A stretch of 64,000 nucleotides of DNA from Armigeres subalbatus (Eukaryota > Arthropoda > Insecta > Diptera > Culicidae). Location of the stretch: assembly GCF_024139115.2 (NCBI RefSeq), contig NC_085140.1, positions 29,127,806-29,191,805 of the forward strand. The letters run 5' to 3'. This document shows, in pieces, positions 1-13,145 of this stretch. Within the stretch, counting starts at the first letter, position 1. The number at the start of each line of letters is the position of its first letter. The notes below the pieces were generated by a model that saw only the letters and a program-made list of their open reading frames with translations, was not told where the DNA came from and did not search any database. Position numbers and translations under genes: made by a program.

Positions 1-3000
1 TGTGGGAAGGATAAGTCGATATCACGAAATTGTCTTCAATATTTGTCCTAAACCATCTTACCTGCGATAGTAGCACCTTCCGGCTGTCGGATTTCATGGC
101 CAGCAGTAGATCCAGCCAGGTCCAGGTCACGTTGTGATACTCCAAGGTTGGGATCAACAGCGACAAATCAGTAATATCCTCGATATTTTTCTCTTTGTTA
201 CCCTTGTAGCTAACTCTAACAGGCACCTCCGGTATTTTAATGTAGATGAACAACTTGTTCTTCTCGGCTCGCTCCTTCATCTTTTCCACATCATCCTGAA
301 TCTTCACGTAAAAATTACTATCTTTGGAACTCTTCTTACCCTTACTGATCGCCTTCTTCGAGCTTGCTTTTGTCGACAGCGAAGAACCAGAACTTGTGCT
401 GGCACCATCTTCCAGTTCATCGTTACCCTCCGTTTCCGAAGCATCCCGATCAGGGAAACAGAACTTCAGCATGGTGTTGTAGAATTTCTTCGAAATGGCG
501 ATCGTTATAGGAACTACGTTAATTTCGAAATGTTCCTTCACAGATATACCTCCAACCGGGGGTTTCTCCCTGCAGAACACTCGCAGCACACGTTTGTGAT
601 CGACCGGCATATCTCGTTGGATCTCCGTTGGACATAGCACCTCTTTATAATTATCCCTAGGAATCAGGTTGTTGATCCTTATGTAGCCCAATTCCAGCAG
701 ATGGTCAACGGAGTCATCACTTTTAGAATTTTTGGTGTAAAGAAAATTGCTAAGGATCAAATCAGCGATGCCGATCTGTCCATCGGCCTCGGTAAGTCTC
801 CACTGGGCATGTTTGAAGCAAATTTCATTCGCCCGCACAATGGTCAGTGGCTTATCCTTGCGGATAGTGGCCAATCGATTCGACGCGGAAAGTTGAGCCT
901 CATTGTAGCACGATAGCATGATGTCCAATTCGTCACTTTTGTTCGATAGCATCTCTTTGTATTCGCGAATCATTTTCTGGACCTCTTCGTACTCGACCCT
1001 CAGCTCATCACTGTCGCCATCTTCGAGACGTGCTTTGGTAATGAAATGGATGTCCTTTTCCAAACATCTGATTTTTGACATTAAGCCTCTAATCTCCGTC
1101 TGGATATGCTGAATTGGGCGCTTCTGATCTTCACTGCTGTAGAGCTGCAGTTGGAACCTCATTCTAGTGAGCCTCTCAGAAGCTTCCTTTCGTTGCGGCT
1201 CAACATGGAGAAGCAAATTATTCACTATGTCCAGAATCATGGCGTACTGCAGAGAGTTCGTACAAACATCTAGATCGTGATGCATTAACGTAAAAGCATC
1301 CACTGGTTCATCCTGGTTCTCCCAAGGACTCAAGCTTTCCTCCACTGGTGGTGCCGGAACCTCACTGATTGTTCCGGGATCTATACTCGTTTCTCCATAG
1401 CTGACATAAAAAAATTCACACTTACACCTAGATACGATTCGTTGTAATTGAATTGGCGACTTTCCGTCACGGCTGATATCACCAGAAACACCTCCCACGG
1501 TTTCCGAAACAACACCTCCTACACTCTGGCCACTTCCAACTAAATGCGGCAAATCTGGAAACTCGTTTATTACAGTCGCAACCCTATCCTTTTCCTGGAT
1601 GTTATCCACCGTTAACCACATAATCTCCGCCATTTCCCTCGTGTCTCCGTCTTCGGCACTGACCGTTGCATAGTACTGCATACACTCCAACGATCCAACC
1701 CACGTCGTTTTGGAAACAATCGTATGATCCCTCCAAACAGGCCGATGAACCCTTTGTAAGATCTCGGCCTTCGCTGCACTAAGTATCACATAGCCTGAGG
1801 TTTCACATCCTTTTAGCAGAACCTGCGAGTTCACCAAGGAAATGAACCAATTGTAATGCAAAACACCCCCATCTTGGCAAGCTTGGAGCCCCTTAAGTTG
1901 CTGTTGTCTCGTCTGCGCTGAAAGATCGTCGCTGAAAACTACCGATTTGTGATCAGCTTCGGAAATCAACTGCTGCAGCATCACCAAACCATCGGACGTC
2001 TCCTGCCTCTTACTGTGGATGTGTGCTTGACTGCCACGATTTCCACCGTCTGAGTGATGCTGCGAACCACCTCCTTTATCCTGGCTGTTACGCGACTTAA
2101 GCGGAGTATTGTTCCCTTCCTTGCGGAAGCACTTCAACGCTTCAGTGGACAAATTGTTCTTCAACCGTTGACTCTTCATAAACGAGTCGAACAAGGCAAA
2201 TGCCACGTCTCGGTTGTCTTTGGTCCAAGCCCCTTTCAGATCGTACACTACCAGCTTATGAGTTGGAGTGTCCTTCTCCCGCTCATTGCCATTGGCTAGT
2301 AGAGCCTCACGGCCATATGAAACTTTTGCCACGCTCAGGAAATAGTACCTGCAAATGTCCCCATTCGAATTGGAGATGCTCTCCGAACTTCCATCGGATC
2401 TATCACTTATTGTCGTTGTCCTCAGCCAAATCTCCGCGTCATTCAATTCACAGTTCATGTACATGATGGCCCAATCAGCTCTTGGTCGGTGAATAAGTCC
2501 ATCGTCGATCGGCGACAAGGTCAGTGTGTGCTCTGAACTAAGTGTAATTCTGCCACCGTTTAGTTGAAAGCCACGATTGAGCGCATGGGACATCCAGTAG
2601 AAAATTTGGAACTTGTGCAGACTCATCTGTAGATTCGCTCGCTTATAATGGCGACTGAGTTGCTTTTTCCGCGGACGAACATTGTTGAACACTGGACCTC
2701 GCCGTGTCGGTCGCGTTACACCGGATAGGATCAACTTGAGGCTTTCAAACCAACGAAGGGTACTCCCGTAGAGCACCAGATTAGGGATATCTGCATCAGA
2801 CACATTTTGCTTAATTTCGAACGATATCCAGATGTTAAGGTTCTGCGAACGGAAAGCCCTGAAGGAATCGTGCACCTGATTACTGGAATATTCGGGGAGC
2901 TTATCCGGTGCGCATGGGATAACAGCGTGATGATCGTTTGGGTTTGCGAGGCATATCCAGTTCAGTTTGAAGGTTAGTTTGAGGTTGGGAAGGTGCAGAA

Positions 3001-6000
3001 GACGACAATCATCGTACCGGGAAGCAGTTCTTACGTACACATTTAGATCTCCCTTGAACATGATCTTGGCATTGGTATACACGATACCGCAATTATTCCA
3101 CGTCAGTTCCATTTCTTCGGTGGTGTTGTAGGGATCGAGCGAAGCATGTAGAAGGATGGTGAACTGCTTGGCGATTATCGTAAGGCGCCCGTGCATGAGA
3201 AGTCGCATTTTATCCCAGAAAGGTAACGGAGGACTTGGATCTCTGGAAGGAGCGGAGATCTTCTCCATCATTAAATTGCACTGAGCCATCACCGGTTCCC
3301 AACAGGGTCCAAAAGCGTACGCCAGGTAATCCAACTCCCAATCAAAATCGTGGTAGAATTTAATCGATGTCATACTCCGCTGAATAGTATGAGTCCCGAA
3401 AGGATCTCCAACTTCTATGTCAACGTCTCGTTTGGCTCTTCTGGGCGGCGCCATCTCAGCACCTGCTAGATTTCCAAACAGATGCATAGACTTCACATGA
3501 AACATTGGTTGAGGATAGTCCCTCAGCATAAATTTCCACTCCGTACAGCTGACATTCACAGCGCGACACCAAAGCGTAACGAATTCGAGGCCTTCCTCAG
3601 GCCACGGACTTTCGGCGTCGATGTCTCGAATCATACGCACAGCATTTTCTGTACCATGTACAGAAGGGTCCGCCATAGCCATTATCTCTAGATCCGTCAT
3701 AATCCACGCTATCAATCTCGTACGAGGAGGTCCAGTTTCCGCCAGTTTTTTCGACCGCTGAATGTAGATCTCCGAATTCTTCTTGATCAAGTTGGCATTC
3801 AACTCCTCCAGAGTACCAGCCGGCAATATCAATCTTTCAGAGCATAACTGCTGAATCTTATGATCGAACAATTCTTTTCGCTTGACACTTTCGTTATATT
3901 CATCCAGCAACAAAACATAATTATCTCTCAACTTTACCTCAAACGGATCATCGCTCATCTCCATCAAAAATTCCTTAATCTGTATAAACATATCGCTTGG
4001 AAGCGGAGAATTTTCAGTGAAGGGCTTTTTCTTGTAACCATGAATCAGCTTCAACCACTTGTATATAGAAACAAACTCATTCACAATAGCCCCGTAGAAA
4101 TCATGATCGTACGGGAATATGATCCTTACCACACCGATCGAGGTCGCCCAGACTTTGTTGCTCGCCAGGCGAAAATTTTCATAGTGCTTTCGTTCGAATC
4201 GCAGCACATCCATTTCCGGCAACTGGTGGCTGTCCACGTCTTTGAACGTAAAGATATGTTGATCGTCAATCTTGATAAAAATATTCTCAAACGAGATGAT
4301 CCACCGTTCCTTGCGGCTAATATACAGATTCTCGCTGTAGAGCTGCAGCGAATGCCGCTCGCTGATCTTGATTGCAAACTCCGCACTTCCCTCCGCGTTT
4401 ACATCAATGATCCACGATTTCTTATCGCCAGGGGATCTTTCCGGGGGTTCTTCAGTTGGCAACTCCAAGGGCGGCTGAGCGATCGCCTTAGTTTTCAATG
4501 CTGACTTAAGTTCTTTGATCTCACCGAAGAGCGTCACAACGTGCATGTGAAGATTGGCATTCCACATGGCGCCTGTGTCTTCCAGGAAGTGGATCGATAT
4601 CTTCGGATGCTTGGGGTGCTCAGTGTGTTCCAATCGAATGACCTTGAAATTGGCGAATATATTTTGTATCTCGGCGACCGCAAAATCTGACCCGTTGATG
4701 TTTCGGAAATCCAGCACTTCCATGTGGAATTGATCCAGTTTGACCACGTTGATGGCGGGGTTCTTTGCAAGAGATAGTTCGTTCAAGTTGGCTAGTATAC
4801 AGGTGTCGTACTTGTTGAAGAAGAAACTAGTTATGTCGGTGACTTTGGCGTTGATTAAAAGACCCGGCTTCGGCCGCTTGGATGGGGATCCGTCCGTAGA
4901 CGACTGACTGTCCACGGCAGAGAAGTTGATCGAGCCTCTTCGTGAGAGCCTCGACGATCGGTACTGTTCCAAGCATTGTTTGGCTTGTACCAAGTAATCA
5001 GCCAATCCCGGACTGTACTCCGTGCGGAAGGTGTGAATAGTAAAATCTAGCTTTGTAGCGTCTCCATAGCTGCTCAGCTTAATCAGACTGACTCCGATGT
5101 AGAACGGACTGCCGCGAATGTGACTCTTCTTGAGGCTTTGGCCGAAATCTTTGTGCGAGGCGTTCCCGCTGAGGGACCACCACAGCGATTCGATCAGAAG
5201 TTCGGCGCTCCAGTGACGTTTCTGCAGTACCTGATTTAGCAGTCGACTGTCGTAGGCACTGCTGCGAGTTTCTGCAAACTGGTCCAATAGCAGTTTTGTG
5301 TGATTACAGCATATTGAAGAGACCTTAAATTGAAAAGGATGATTATTAATCAACAGTTAGGTTTTTTAACATTATTAGAGTGATTTTTCAGTAAATTATA
5401 AAGTTTATCACTACGGACAGTTTAGTCAAATTAACAATTTTTAACTCCAATCATACAGTGAACTCTCCTTAACTCGATGCTCTGTAACTCGATACTTTTC
5501 CTCACTCAATTTCGGGCCATTTGGCCAAATATCGTTTGCCGAATAGTTGGAAAAAGTTAGGAAAAATGAGTAATGAGAAGTGAGTAGTGAGAATTTTGTG
5601 AATAGTGAGTAGTGTACAGGGAGAAGTGAGGAATGAGACCAAATCTCATAAGAGTGAGAAATACGTAGTGAGAAGTGCGATGTAGGAAGTGAGAAATGAG
5701 AGAAGAGGAATGAAAGATAAAAAGTGAGAAGTGAAAAGCGAGTAGTGAGAAATAAGAAGTGAGTAGAGGAAAGTGATAAGTGAGATGTGCAAGTATAGAA
5801 AAGTGAGAAGAGCGAAGTGAAAAATGAAAAGTGAGTAGTGGGAAGTGCGGAACGAGAAGAAAGTAGTGAGATGTGCGAAGTGAGTAATGAGAAGGGAGAA
5901 GTGAGAAATGAGAAGTGACATGTGAGGACTAAGAAGTGAGAAATGAGAAATGAGATGTGGCAAGTGAGATGCCATACCCCTTCGAACAATCGAAGCCATC

Positions 6001-8074
6001 TTGTTCCACAACATACCTCCACTCAAAGTTGCTTGTTAGTTAGCGAATCTGATTTACTCGATTAGTGACGAATATCGATGTGCCGTGCTTCGTATACTAT
6101 TTGTGAATCGGACCACAGGACAACACTCTTTTATCTCCGCAAGTAGTTTAGCAATTCAGTCGTTCCGTCCGACTTAACATTGCGAAGATAAATGCAGCAA
6201 CCATAGGCCTTGGCTGAAGCATCCCCCATTAATGGTGACTCGTATCTATATCTGTATGCCTGCAAGCTCCGAGTATTCGTTTCCCATTTCTTTTCCACTG
6301 TGACATCAGCACTGAAGGCAGCTCATCGTTCCATCCTATACCGCTCCTCCAAAGCTCCTGCATAATTACTTTGGCTAGCACAATTGTTGGATCAAGCAGC
6401 CCGAGTAAAATAATTTAGCAATCTCATTACTTCGTCCAATGTTAATGATCCTTTTCGAGTGGTTTTACACTGTATAAAACATATCCTCGACGGGAATTCA
6501 AAGGCGATCCCAAATTTTTTATTGCGTCTTTGGCAGGATGGGTTTGTAAATCTATCTTCTTTTCTTGTTTCTCGATTGCAATATTTTCATTTTCATTTTG
6601 CAGCGTTTGGTTGTGCAATGAGATCGCGAGTGGATGCGTTAAATCAGTGCATCAATGCCAATGCCAATGCCAAACAAAAATAGTCAACATATGATACCAC
6701 CACGACAGGAGATGTCTTTGGTTGCCATCTAAGTGCTAATGGCGGAAGCCCACCCATCGCATCAATATCACATATCGGAGGGGAGGGCTTCTCGATTGGA
6801 ATATGCAGACTAAATCTTCCTTTCGCAAGTAGTGCTACCGTTTCAATCTGCAGTTCTCTCGCCTTTTCAGTGGTGTCGGTACCCGAAAGTACATCATCCA
6901 CGTACACACATTTTAACAATAACTTGCTTGCTTCTGAATAGTTCTCCTGCTCGTCTAATGCTAACTGGTTTAACATTCGATTTAGATCGAGCTAGTATTC
7001 TCTGAAACTTTGTGTCGTGATTCAACAACTTGTGATTCAACCTTCTCAGAAGCATTTTTTCTTCAGGATGCAAACATCGGGCACTTCACTTTTGAGGCAC
7101 AATCATTGGTACGATGTCCTTTCTTCAAACAAGAAAACACAGCCCGTGCTGTTTTGCCGCTTCATATCTTACTTTTACGTTAATATGCTTGAAAAAGTCG
7201 CAGTTTTCCACAATATGCTCCTCTTCGTACTGATGTATGTGCAATAGCAATACTTGTCACCAGGCGTGCAACTGGTTGAATGCCACGTGGTATTTGGGAT
7301 GGCCTCGTTTTCTCACAGCGTTCCAACACATGCTGTTGGTTACGCAGAACAGTAATTATCGCTTGTAGGTGGGTAACTGCCCGCGTGTCAGATTTTAATC
7401 TCAGATTTAACGAGTGTTGATTTACTTCGTAATTTACTTCGAACATCTCGCTCCTCACTTCAATTAATAAGGAAAGAAAAATTAACTATTCGGCCCTACA
7501 GCATTTGGCCAAGTGACCCTAAACCATATTTTTACATGCAATGAAAAGTATATGACATTTTGGAAAAATAAATAAATCTTTTCCCTATCTTGAGATCTAC
7601 CTAATTCGACGGTCCCTTAAATATCGAGTAAGGGAGAATTCACTGTATATCCAAAGTAAGTTAAGTGAAGAATTAGACAAAAAAAATAGAAGAAAAAACC
7701 CAGAATAATCCACCTAGCGGTGATGGTGCCTTTCTCGTGTATTAAAAAATGTAACAAGAAAAGCACATAAGAGAGGTCAAAATTGTACTTTAGGGAGATA
7801 GATTCAGTTATTTCCATCCATTCACGTTTATGTGCGTTCATTTAAATGCTTTCCAGCAATTTTAAAAAAAATAATATCTGGATTTTTTTTTCCTAGGGGA
7901 ATTGAATTTTTTTTAAGGGGAAAAAATCAATGTTTTTTTAATAACTTTGGAATGCATTACCCGATTGGACCAATTTTCAATAGCGAAAAATTAGAAAAGA
8001 TTCCGCGTCGGATGCAACCTGTTGCAAGCAAATCGGATAAGACTAAGTGCAAAAAAGCGTGTCTCACATTGTTT

Positions 8075-8117
<43 letters not shown>

Positions 8118-10593
8118 TACATACATACACACATACAGACATCACCTCAATTCGTCGAGCTGAGTCGATTGGTATATAACACTATGGGTCTCCGAGCCTT
8201 CTATCAAAAGTTCGGTTTTGGAGTGATCCTATAGCCTTTACGTATACTTAGTATACGCAAAAGGCAAAAACCTATCGAATAATGACGCAATGGAATCATA
8301 TAGAAGTTAATGGATTCCATGTACAATAATATATGTTAGACTATTGTGAATGTAACAAAAAAAAGTAAGTACAGAAGAAGGTGTTTAATTTCGCACGATT
8401 GCACGATCTTCAGCCAACTTACCTCTTGTGGTCCAAATTTGAAAACCGTAGTCACGTTCCATAACTCCGCACAGCCCGTAACCACCACTCGTTTGAAAAT
8501 CTCGTCCAACATTCCTCTCGATCCGGATCCCGCGATTCCACGGCCCGCTTCTCCCCCGCTCATGCCGCTAGCCAACTTCAAGCTCTTTGGATTCATCTGC
8601 CGCGCCAACCGCTCGCTCGAGAAAAAGTTTTTGCTTATCCACCCGTAGATCTCCTTGTGGTGGTAGATCATCCGGAACGAAGTCAGTTTCGAGTAAATAT
8701 TGACCAGGTCTTGTTCCAGCTTTGCGTCCACGCTGAACTGCTCCAGGTAAAGCAGCTTTTCCTGCATGGTATCGATCTCTAGCTGCTGTAACTGCGTTCC
8801 CACGTAGAACATCGGCATTCGAAACTCGTCGGAGGCATTCCTGCTGTTAAACTTTCCTGTTATCGTAAACGTGAGTAGTGTGGCAGAAAAATCATTGGAA
8901 CTGTTTTCCCGCACCGCCGAGATAGTCGTATTTTCAATATTAATTGCAAAATTCTTTGGAATTATGGGAGCTATTCTAAGATAGGTTTCACTTCCGGTAG
9001 ATGTTTCCCCTGGAAGCTTAGGAATCTGATTCAAATTGATGCTATTCTGCCGAAGGAACATCTGAGTACGACGCTTCTGACTCTGGGCATCTTTGATAAA
9101 TTCATAAAGACCTTCATGAAGGACCACTTTTGTATTGGTCATGGCGAGTTGCAGTTTTTCCAGCGAAATTGGTCCATGGGCCACGAGAATACTGTCCAAG
9201 GCAATGCCAAAGCTTAGTTCACCCAGACAAGGCTGAGAATCACCTGCCCGAGGCTTATCTGGCTTCTTAGATGTTTGACAGTGTCGAAGAATTTTCGCCT
9301 GGGCATCACACAGCGCGGCTGAAACCAGCATTGTCTTCGTATTGTGGACAAGACTGCCGTCTAAATGAAGTTCCTTGGCTGTTGCGTGCAGTAACCATCC
9401 AGGATCGTGATCGTTGTTCAGCAGAGCTATCGACACATTATTAATGTGAACGGCCATAAATTGGGCAAATTTGATTATCATAGGATGAACCTTCTTCTCG
9501 CGGAAATCCAGGATCTTCCGTTCACCGGTGCGAACGTCCATAAATGGATCGGATTCGGCATTTGATTGCTGAGAGGATGCTTGGCTTGATGAACTTTGGA
9601 ACTGCTGACGTCGATTGATGTCCTTGTTGACCCGTATATCACGGATATTGATCGAAAGCAGTTTCGTGACTTCCGAGTTGAAGAAGCTACTGCGGATACA
9701 TATCTCATCAATTTGCTGAAAGTAAAACATAAAAATCAGTAGGTATTTGCAGGGATTTTCAAAATTATTCATGGAATACAACAGTAAAGTCTTCGCATTA
9801 AGCGACAAATTATTCATACATAAAATTAAAGATACTAAAAGACATTGATTTTAACTTAATTCAATACAAATGTTTGAGAAATAAGATAAAATGTGAGACT
9901 TTAGGTGAAAAATAATTTAAAGTTCGTACGCGAGTTTGGAAATTCCACTGATGGAAAATAAAACAATAGTGCAAACGAAAAGACGACGCAACAGTTTTAG
10001 CAAAATGTAATAATCTTGCTAAATACAACCCCAACATCAAAGATAAACTTCGTATTTTAGAATTTACAATACGCATAAACAATGAATCAACAAAAAATGT
10101 TCGTACTTTATCAGATAGATAAAAAGCCAGCGAATCATACAAATGGAATCCTCCCCTCAAACGCAAAATTCATTACGTGATTACGATTGCTTAGAAACCA
10201 GCACAAGAATTTTGATTATAATTCACGAGCAAGGAATCATTAATGAGAAGATCTTCGATGTATAACGAAGCAAATCTACTTACCACAGAAAAGCCACTCT
10301 TACAAACGTTCACATCTCGTAGCGAAAAGGGTAAACTAATACGACCAAAGCGGATTTTGATATTAAACTTGCGTTTCAAAATGTACCCAATACATTGCGG
10401 TAGAAGCCTGTAACGATTCATGAATTTCCAATTAATATTGATTACCATTTAATATACATTCAACCTTTTGGTAAAAGTTGGCCCCGAACTGGAGCACCAT
10501 TCATTCTCCGGTACATCCAACCGCATTCACTTACCAAGTGATGGCCAAATAAATCAACACAATTATGACCAGAAACCAAAATAGCCCAATCAT
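1..10593 (-). CDS. hob: Hobbit/BLTP2 (KIAA0100) bridge-like lipid transfer protein, 3' end cut by window
   Basis: Large protein of the bridge-like lipid transfer (RBG/VPS13-like) superfamily; family members form hydrophobic channels that move lipids at ER-plasma membrane contacts. Exons read on the minus strand: 10593-10535, 10407-10284, 9715-8423 and 5323-62. All junctions have GT/AG and keep frame, and the last exon is open for 1754 codons, giving about 2246 residues here. Residues 1-19 (MIGLFWFLVIIVLIYLAIT) form an N-terminal membrane anchor, followed by a basic IRFGRISLPF stretch typical of the family start. A PFWDK motif at about residue 1195 matches the GFWDK-type block of Hobbit/FMP27/Apt1. 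A predicted coiled coil spans roughly 1880-1965, with a Ser-rich insert near 2120-2160 and a conserved-looking end (EVPVRVSYKG, WTWLDLLLAMKSDSRK). Known homologues are about 2200-2300 residues, so only a short tail is missing. The donor at 62/61 opens an intron ending in CACA at base 1, so the acceptor G is probably the next base outside. Family identity is from memory of the motifs. Confidence 0.88.
5560..5972 (+). repeat. Degenerate GTGAGAAGTGAG purine-rich tandem repeat
   Basis: About 410 bp made of variants of AGTGAGAAGTGAG, AAATGAGAAG and GTGAGTAGTG. It is almost pure purine on the plus strand, so it is a CT-rich tract in the hobbit pre-mRNA. Reading frames on the minus strand through this tract are low-complexity Ser/Leu/Phe/His strings and are not genes. 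Confidence 0.85.
6140..7020 (-). mobile_element. BEL/Pao LTR retrotransposon pol remnant
   Basis: Minus-strand translation shows reverse transcriptase and RNase H-side pieces of a BEL/Pao polyprotein in order. LNQLALDEQENYSEASKLLL is followed by YVDDVLSG (the RT catalytic motif region), then ELQIETVALLAKGRFSL (6976-6640). Further 3', separated by stops and frame changes, are VLAKVIMQELW, WNDELP and GDASAKAYGCCIYLRNVKSDG (about 6440-6150). There is no continuous frame, and sequence before the first block appears to be deleted, so this is a dead fragment. No LTRs are recognisable. It lies in the same orientation as hobbit within the intron. Confidence 0.8.
7995..8270 (+). repeat. Interspersed repeat with CA microsatellite (copy 1)
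   Basis: The block starts near CCGCGTCGGATGCAACCTGT, passes a (CA)n/(CATA)n microsatellite at about 8079-8125, then the text ACAGACATCACCTCAATTCG and a GTATAC-rich hairpin near 8235-8260. A diverged, shorter copy lies at 46879-47003. Both copies share the CGCGTCG..TGCAACCTGTTGC start and the ACATACAGACAT(A/C)..CCTCAA segment with GTCGATTG. The class of element is not recognised. Confidence 0.6.
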
Positions 10594-10875
10594 GATTTGA
10601 TCATTTTCCGTCTGCACTGCGCTCGATGATATGATTTTCACTATAAACACTCTAGAATTCACTTGATTTTTGCCGAAATTTTCTCCTCACTTTGGTCAAT
10701 GTCAATCAACAAACGAAAAGGCGAAGACGATTTGATCAACATCATCACTTGAACCGTTTCAATCGTTGGAATGATGATGTCAGATGATGATGACGAATGA
10801 CAGAGCGCGAAGGATGCGAAAGAGATAAAAAGCAAACGTAGAAAACAGCTGTTTTCAGATCAAAAGCAAAGCAAA
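10594..10875. promoter_or_regulatory. hob: Upstream region of hobbit
   Basis: About 280 bp between the hobbit start codon (10593) and the first repeat upstream. It holds the 5' UTR and probably the core promoter. I see no clear TATA box; a GATGATGATGACG-like run lies near 10770-10795. An upstream ATG four codons before a stop (ATGATCAAATCATGA) overlaps the chosen start, which is the only one that begins the membrane-anchor reading frame. Confidence 0.4.
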
Positions 10876-12026
10876 CACGGTTAGAAAAAAGTACCTAATA
10901 TTACACTGTAACTGAAAACTATCCAAAATCAAGATAAAAAGTGCTCAAATTTAAGTACTTCCCCAACACTTTTATTTTGGATACATTTTTGTTTTGGTTG
11001 ATGGGTGTTTTTAACTTAATTTCAAGGTTTATTCCCAACACTCACCAGTGAGTTATTTTGTCAATATGAAAGTATCCAAAATGAAGTTTTGGAACAGTAC
11101 TTGATTTTGGCTGAAAATTCACTTAGCCATATTGAACGACGTTCAATTTGTTGCTAAAGGTTTGTTTCTGAATTTTATAAAATTAAATTAAAGTTGCCTA
11201 AAATGGAATAAAATTGAAATTGCTTCGCTGCGGGTGAGTTATTTACAATTGGCTCCTCATAAATAAAGATAATAATTATTTATTTTGTATACAGTGATGG
11301 GACAAAATGATAATTTTACCGACAATCACCGAGGGTGACGACATTTATGGTTTTCTAGAGAAACCCCCAAAAAAGCTATTTGATTTTGCCACACATCCCA
11401 TAAGGTATGTAAATACAAAATTATCAAAACTAAATTCTGCATGTTAATAAAGATGAAAACACATATGCCAATAAATGAAAGAGGCGAGGCGTTATCTAAC
11501 CTCAACATATATTGTCATCAGCTTTGAGTGGCGTAGCCCAGTTAACTTCGATGGTCTTTTTAATGTTTAATTTGCCAATTTTTCTTCTTATTTTTTACAG
11601 ATCCAAAGCTTTCGTTTCAAGGTATTAAACCTGATAGCAACGGACATGGCACTCTTCCTGCGGAATCATTGAAAATCACCAATTAAATTCAACATTATTT
11701 GATTTCCTCGTTTTATAACATTCTTGATAACAATTGAAATAAATATAAACATGAGCATATTTCATAATTTTGATAAAAACAAACGGAACAAATCACAGCA
11801 AACTATTCACTTAAATTTTACTACGGTGGAAAACCGGGAATACCCGTTTTTCAGTACTTTTCACTCAGAGTCGACTCTTTGGCATAAAGTAAAAACCATC
11901 CAACCAAAGATTTTGCAAAATAACTCAAAATTGAGTATTTGCAGAAAAACTCAATTTTGAGTAGTTGCACTTTGCTGTCAAGTTGAGTGAAAAAGACTCA
12001 ATTTTGAGTACTTTCGTTTCGCCGTG
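10876..12026. mobile_element. Probable MITE with CACGG termini
   Basis: The left end CACGGTTAGAAAAAAGTAC and the reverse complement of the right end, CACGGCGAAACGAAAGTAC, are similar. The inside is AT-rich, with repeated short motifs of the type ACTCAAAATTGAGT near both ends. No coding capacity is seen. The inverted ends are short and imperfect, so this could also be two neighbouring fragments. Confidence 0.45.
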
Positions 12027-12067
12027 TACATAATTTTCACTCAAATCGGGGGTTCAGTGTTGCTATA

Positions 12068-13140
12068 CACTGTGCCAGCAAAGTACTCTTTAATGGGTAA
12101 AAAAGTACCCATTATGAAGTTAAATAGTTCAACTCATTAAAAGAGTAAACAGTGTTTACTCATTAATGGGTAAACCACTCTAACGTCAAGTCAAAGAGTG
12201 TTTTTTACCCATTATCTGAAAAAAAATTGCACGGAAAATGGGTAAAAAACATGCTTTATTATTTTGGTAATGCATTCCCAAAAATTTGAAAACAAATATC
12301 ATCAATTTATTAAACGATAGACATGTTGAGCATGAATATAATCGAACATGATATTAGTATTTATTCAATTATGAACGTGTATTTACATAATGTTTAAAAT
12401 GATAAGTTGTTTTTTCGCCGGTGACTCGAAACTTTTCCATTTCCAGATTCCGTCGAGAGAAATCACTGGTTCTCATAAACTTGATGTATTGTATTGTTAT
12501 TTGTTATTTGATCTATACTGTTTACATGCAAATCAGAACCAGTTAAGCTACAAATAAGGATCCAACTTGTGGCGGCATTCTGCGCCGAGCTGCGGAGCAC
12601 CACTAGCAGCTGCTTCGTCTATCAATCCAGGTCGAAGGCATTCCTTATCACCGTCAATCGTTTCGTCCTCCTGATACCAGTTCACTGCGAATCCTCTCCA
12701 GCGGTTGCCTCCGGGACCAATGTTGAGCACTATTGCCGTTCCTTACTGTTGACTAACGTTTTCGGCTACGAAACATCACCAGCAGCAGCCGTTGCATCAG
12801 CAATCGTTCAGAATCGGTGGTCTCAATTCGAGGCAACTTTGTTGGCTGATAAGCTTTTCGTTCGCCAGGCTGAAATAGGCATAATTTTTTGGATATTTAT
12901 TGAGAATAAAAGCAATAAATGTATAAATTCTCACCTCTTCCGCTATCAGAATCTTTGAATGTTTCTTTATGAATTCCAACTTGATTTTCACTCCTTAATG
13001 AGTAAACGCGTGGAACTTTAAAATGGGCACAAAATACACATTATTGGGAAAAAATATTTACCCATTATTTTGACAGTTCTATATGTCGAAAAATAATGGG
13101 TATTTTTTACTCTTTAAAGAGTAATGTTAGGTTTACAGTG
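12068..13140. mobile_element. MITE-like element, ACTCTTTAATGGGTA family, copy 1
   Basis: The left end starts CACTGTGCCAGCAAAGTACT and continues with CTTTAATGGGTAAAAAAGTA. The right end, reverse complemented, reads CACTGTAAACC...TTACTCTTTAAAGAGTAAAAA...TACCCATTAT, giving imperfect inverted repeats about 60 bp long. TA flanks both sides (12066-12067 and 13141-13142). A second copy lies at 53083-54000. Open frames inside (for example near 12569-12958) are not shared as protein between copies and are not called. Confidence 0.7.
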
Positions 13141-13145
13141 TAGAT

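Larger units (their letters stand above)
5324..8422 (-). other. Intron 3 of hobbit, filled with repeats
   Basis: Intron of about 3.1 kb between the GAG|GTAAGT donor (8423/8422) and the TTTAAG acceptor (5324/5323), both phase 0. The other complete introns of this gene are much shorter. It contains, from low to high coordinate, a purine-rich GTGAGAA repeat, a decayed BEL/Pao pol segment and an interspersed repeat with a CA microsatellite. No host exon is visible inside it. Confidence 0.8.

Noticed and set aside
134..4504. Plus-strand open frames across 134-4504 (for example 134-637, 3860-4504)
   Set aside because: They are in the mirror register of the 1754-codon hobbit exon on the minus strand and show no domain of their own.
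5441..6026. Minus-strand frames of 126-193 codons rich in Ser, Leu, His and Phe
   Set aside because: They are translations of the GTGAGAA repeat; low complexity, no splice or start support.
7180..7458. Minus-strand frame near the BEL/Pao remnant (92 codons)
   Set aside because: Could be an upstream part of the same element, but no recognisable gag or protease motif; not added to the element span.
12569..12958. Plus-strand frame of 129 codons inside a MITE-like element
   Set aside because: Not conserved in the sister copy at 53 kb, no motif, and overlapped by an equally weak minus-strand frame.
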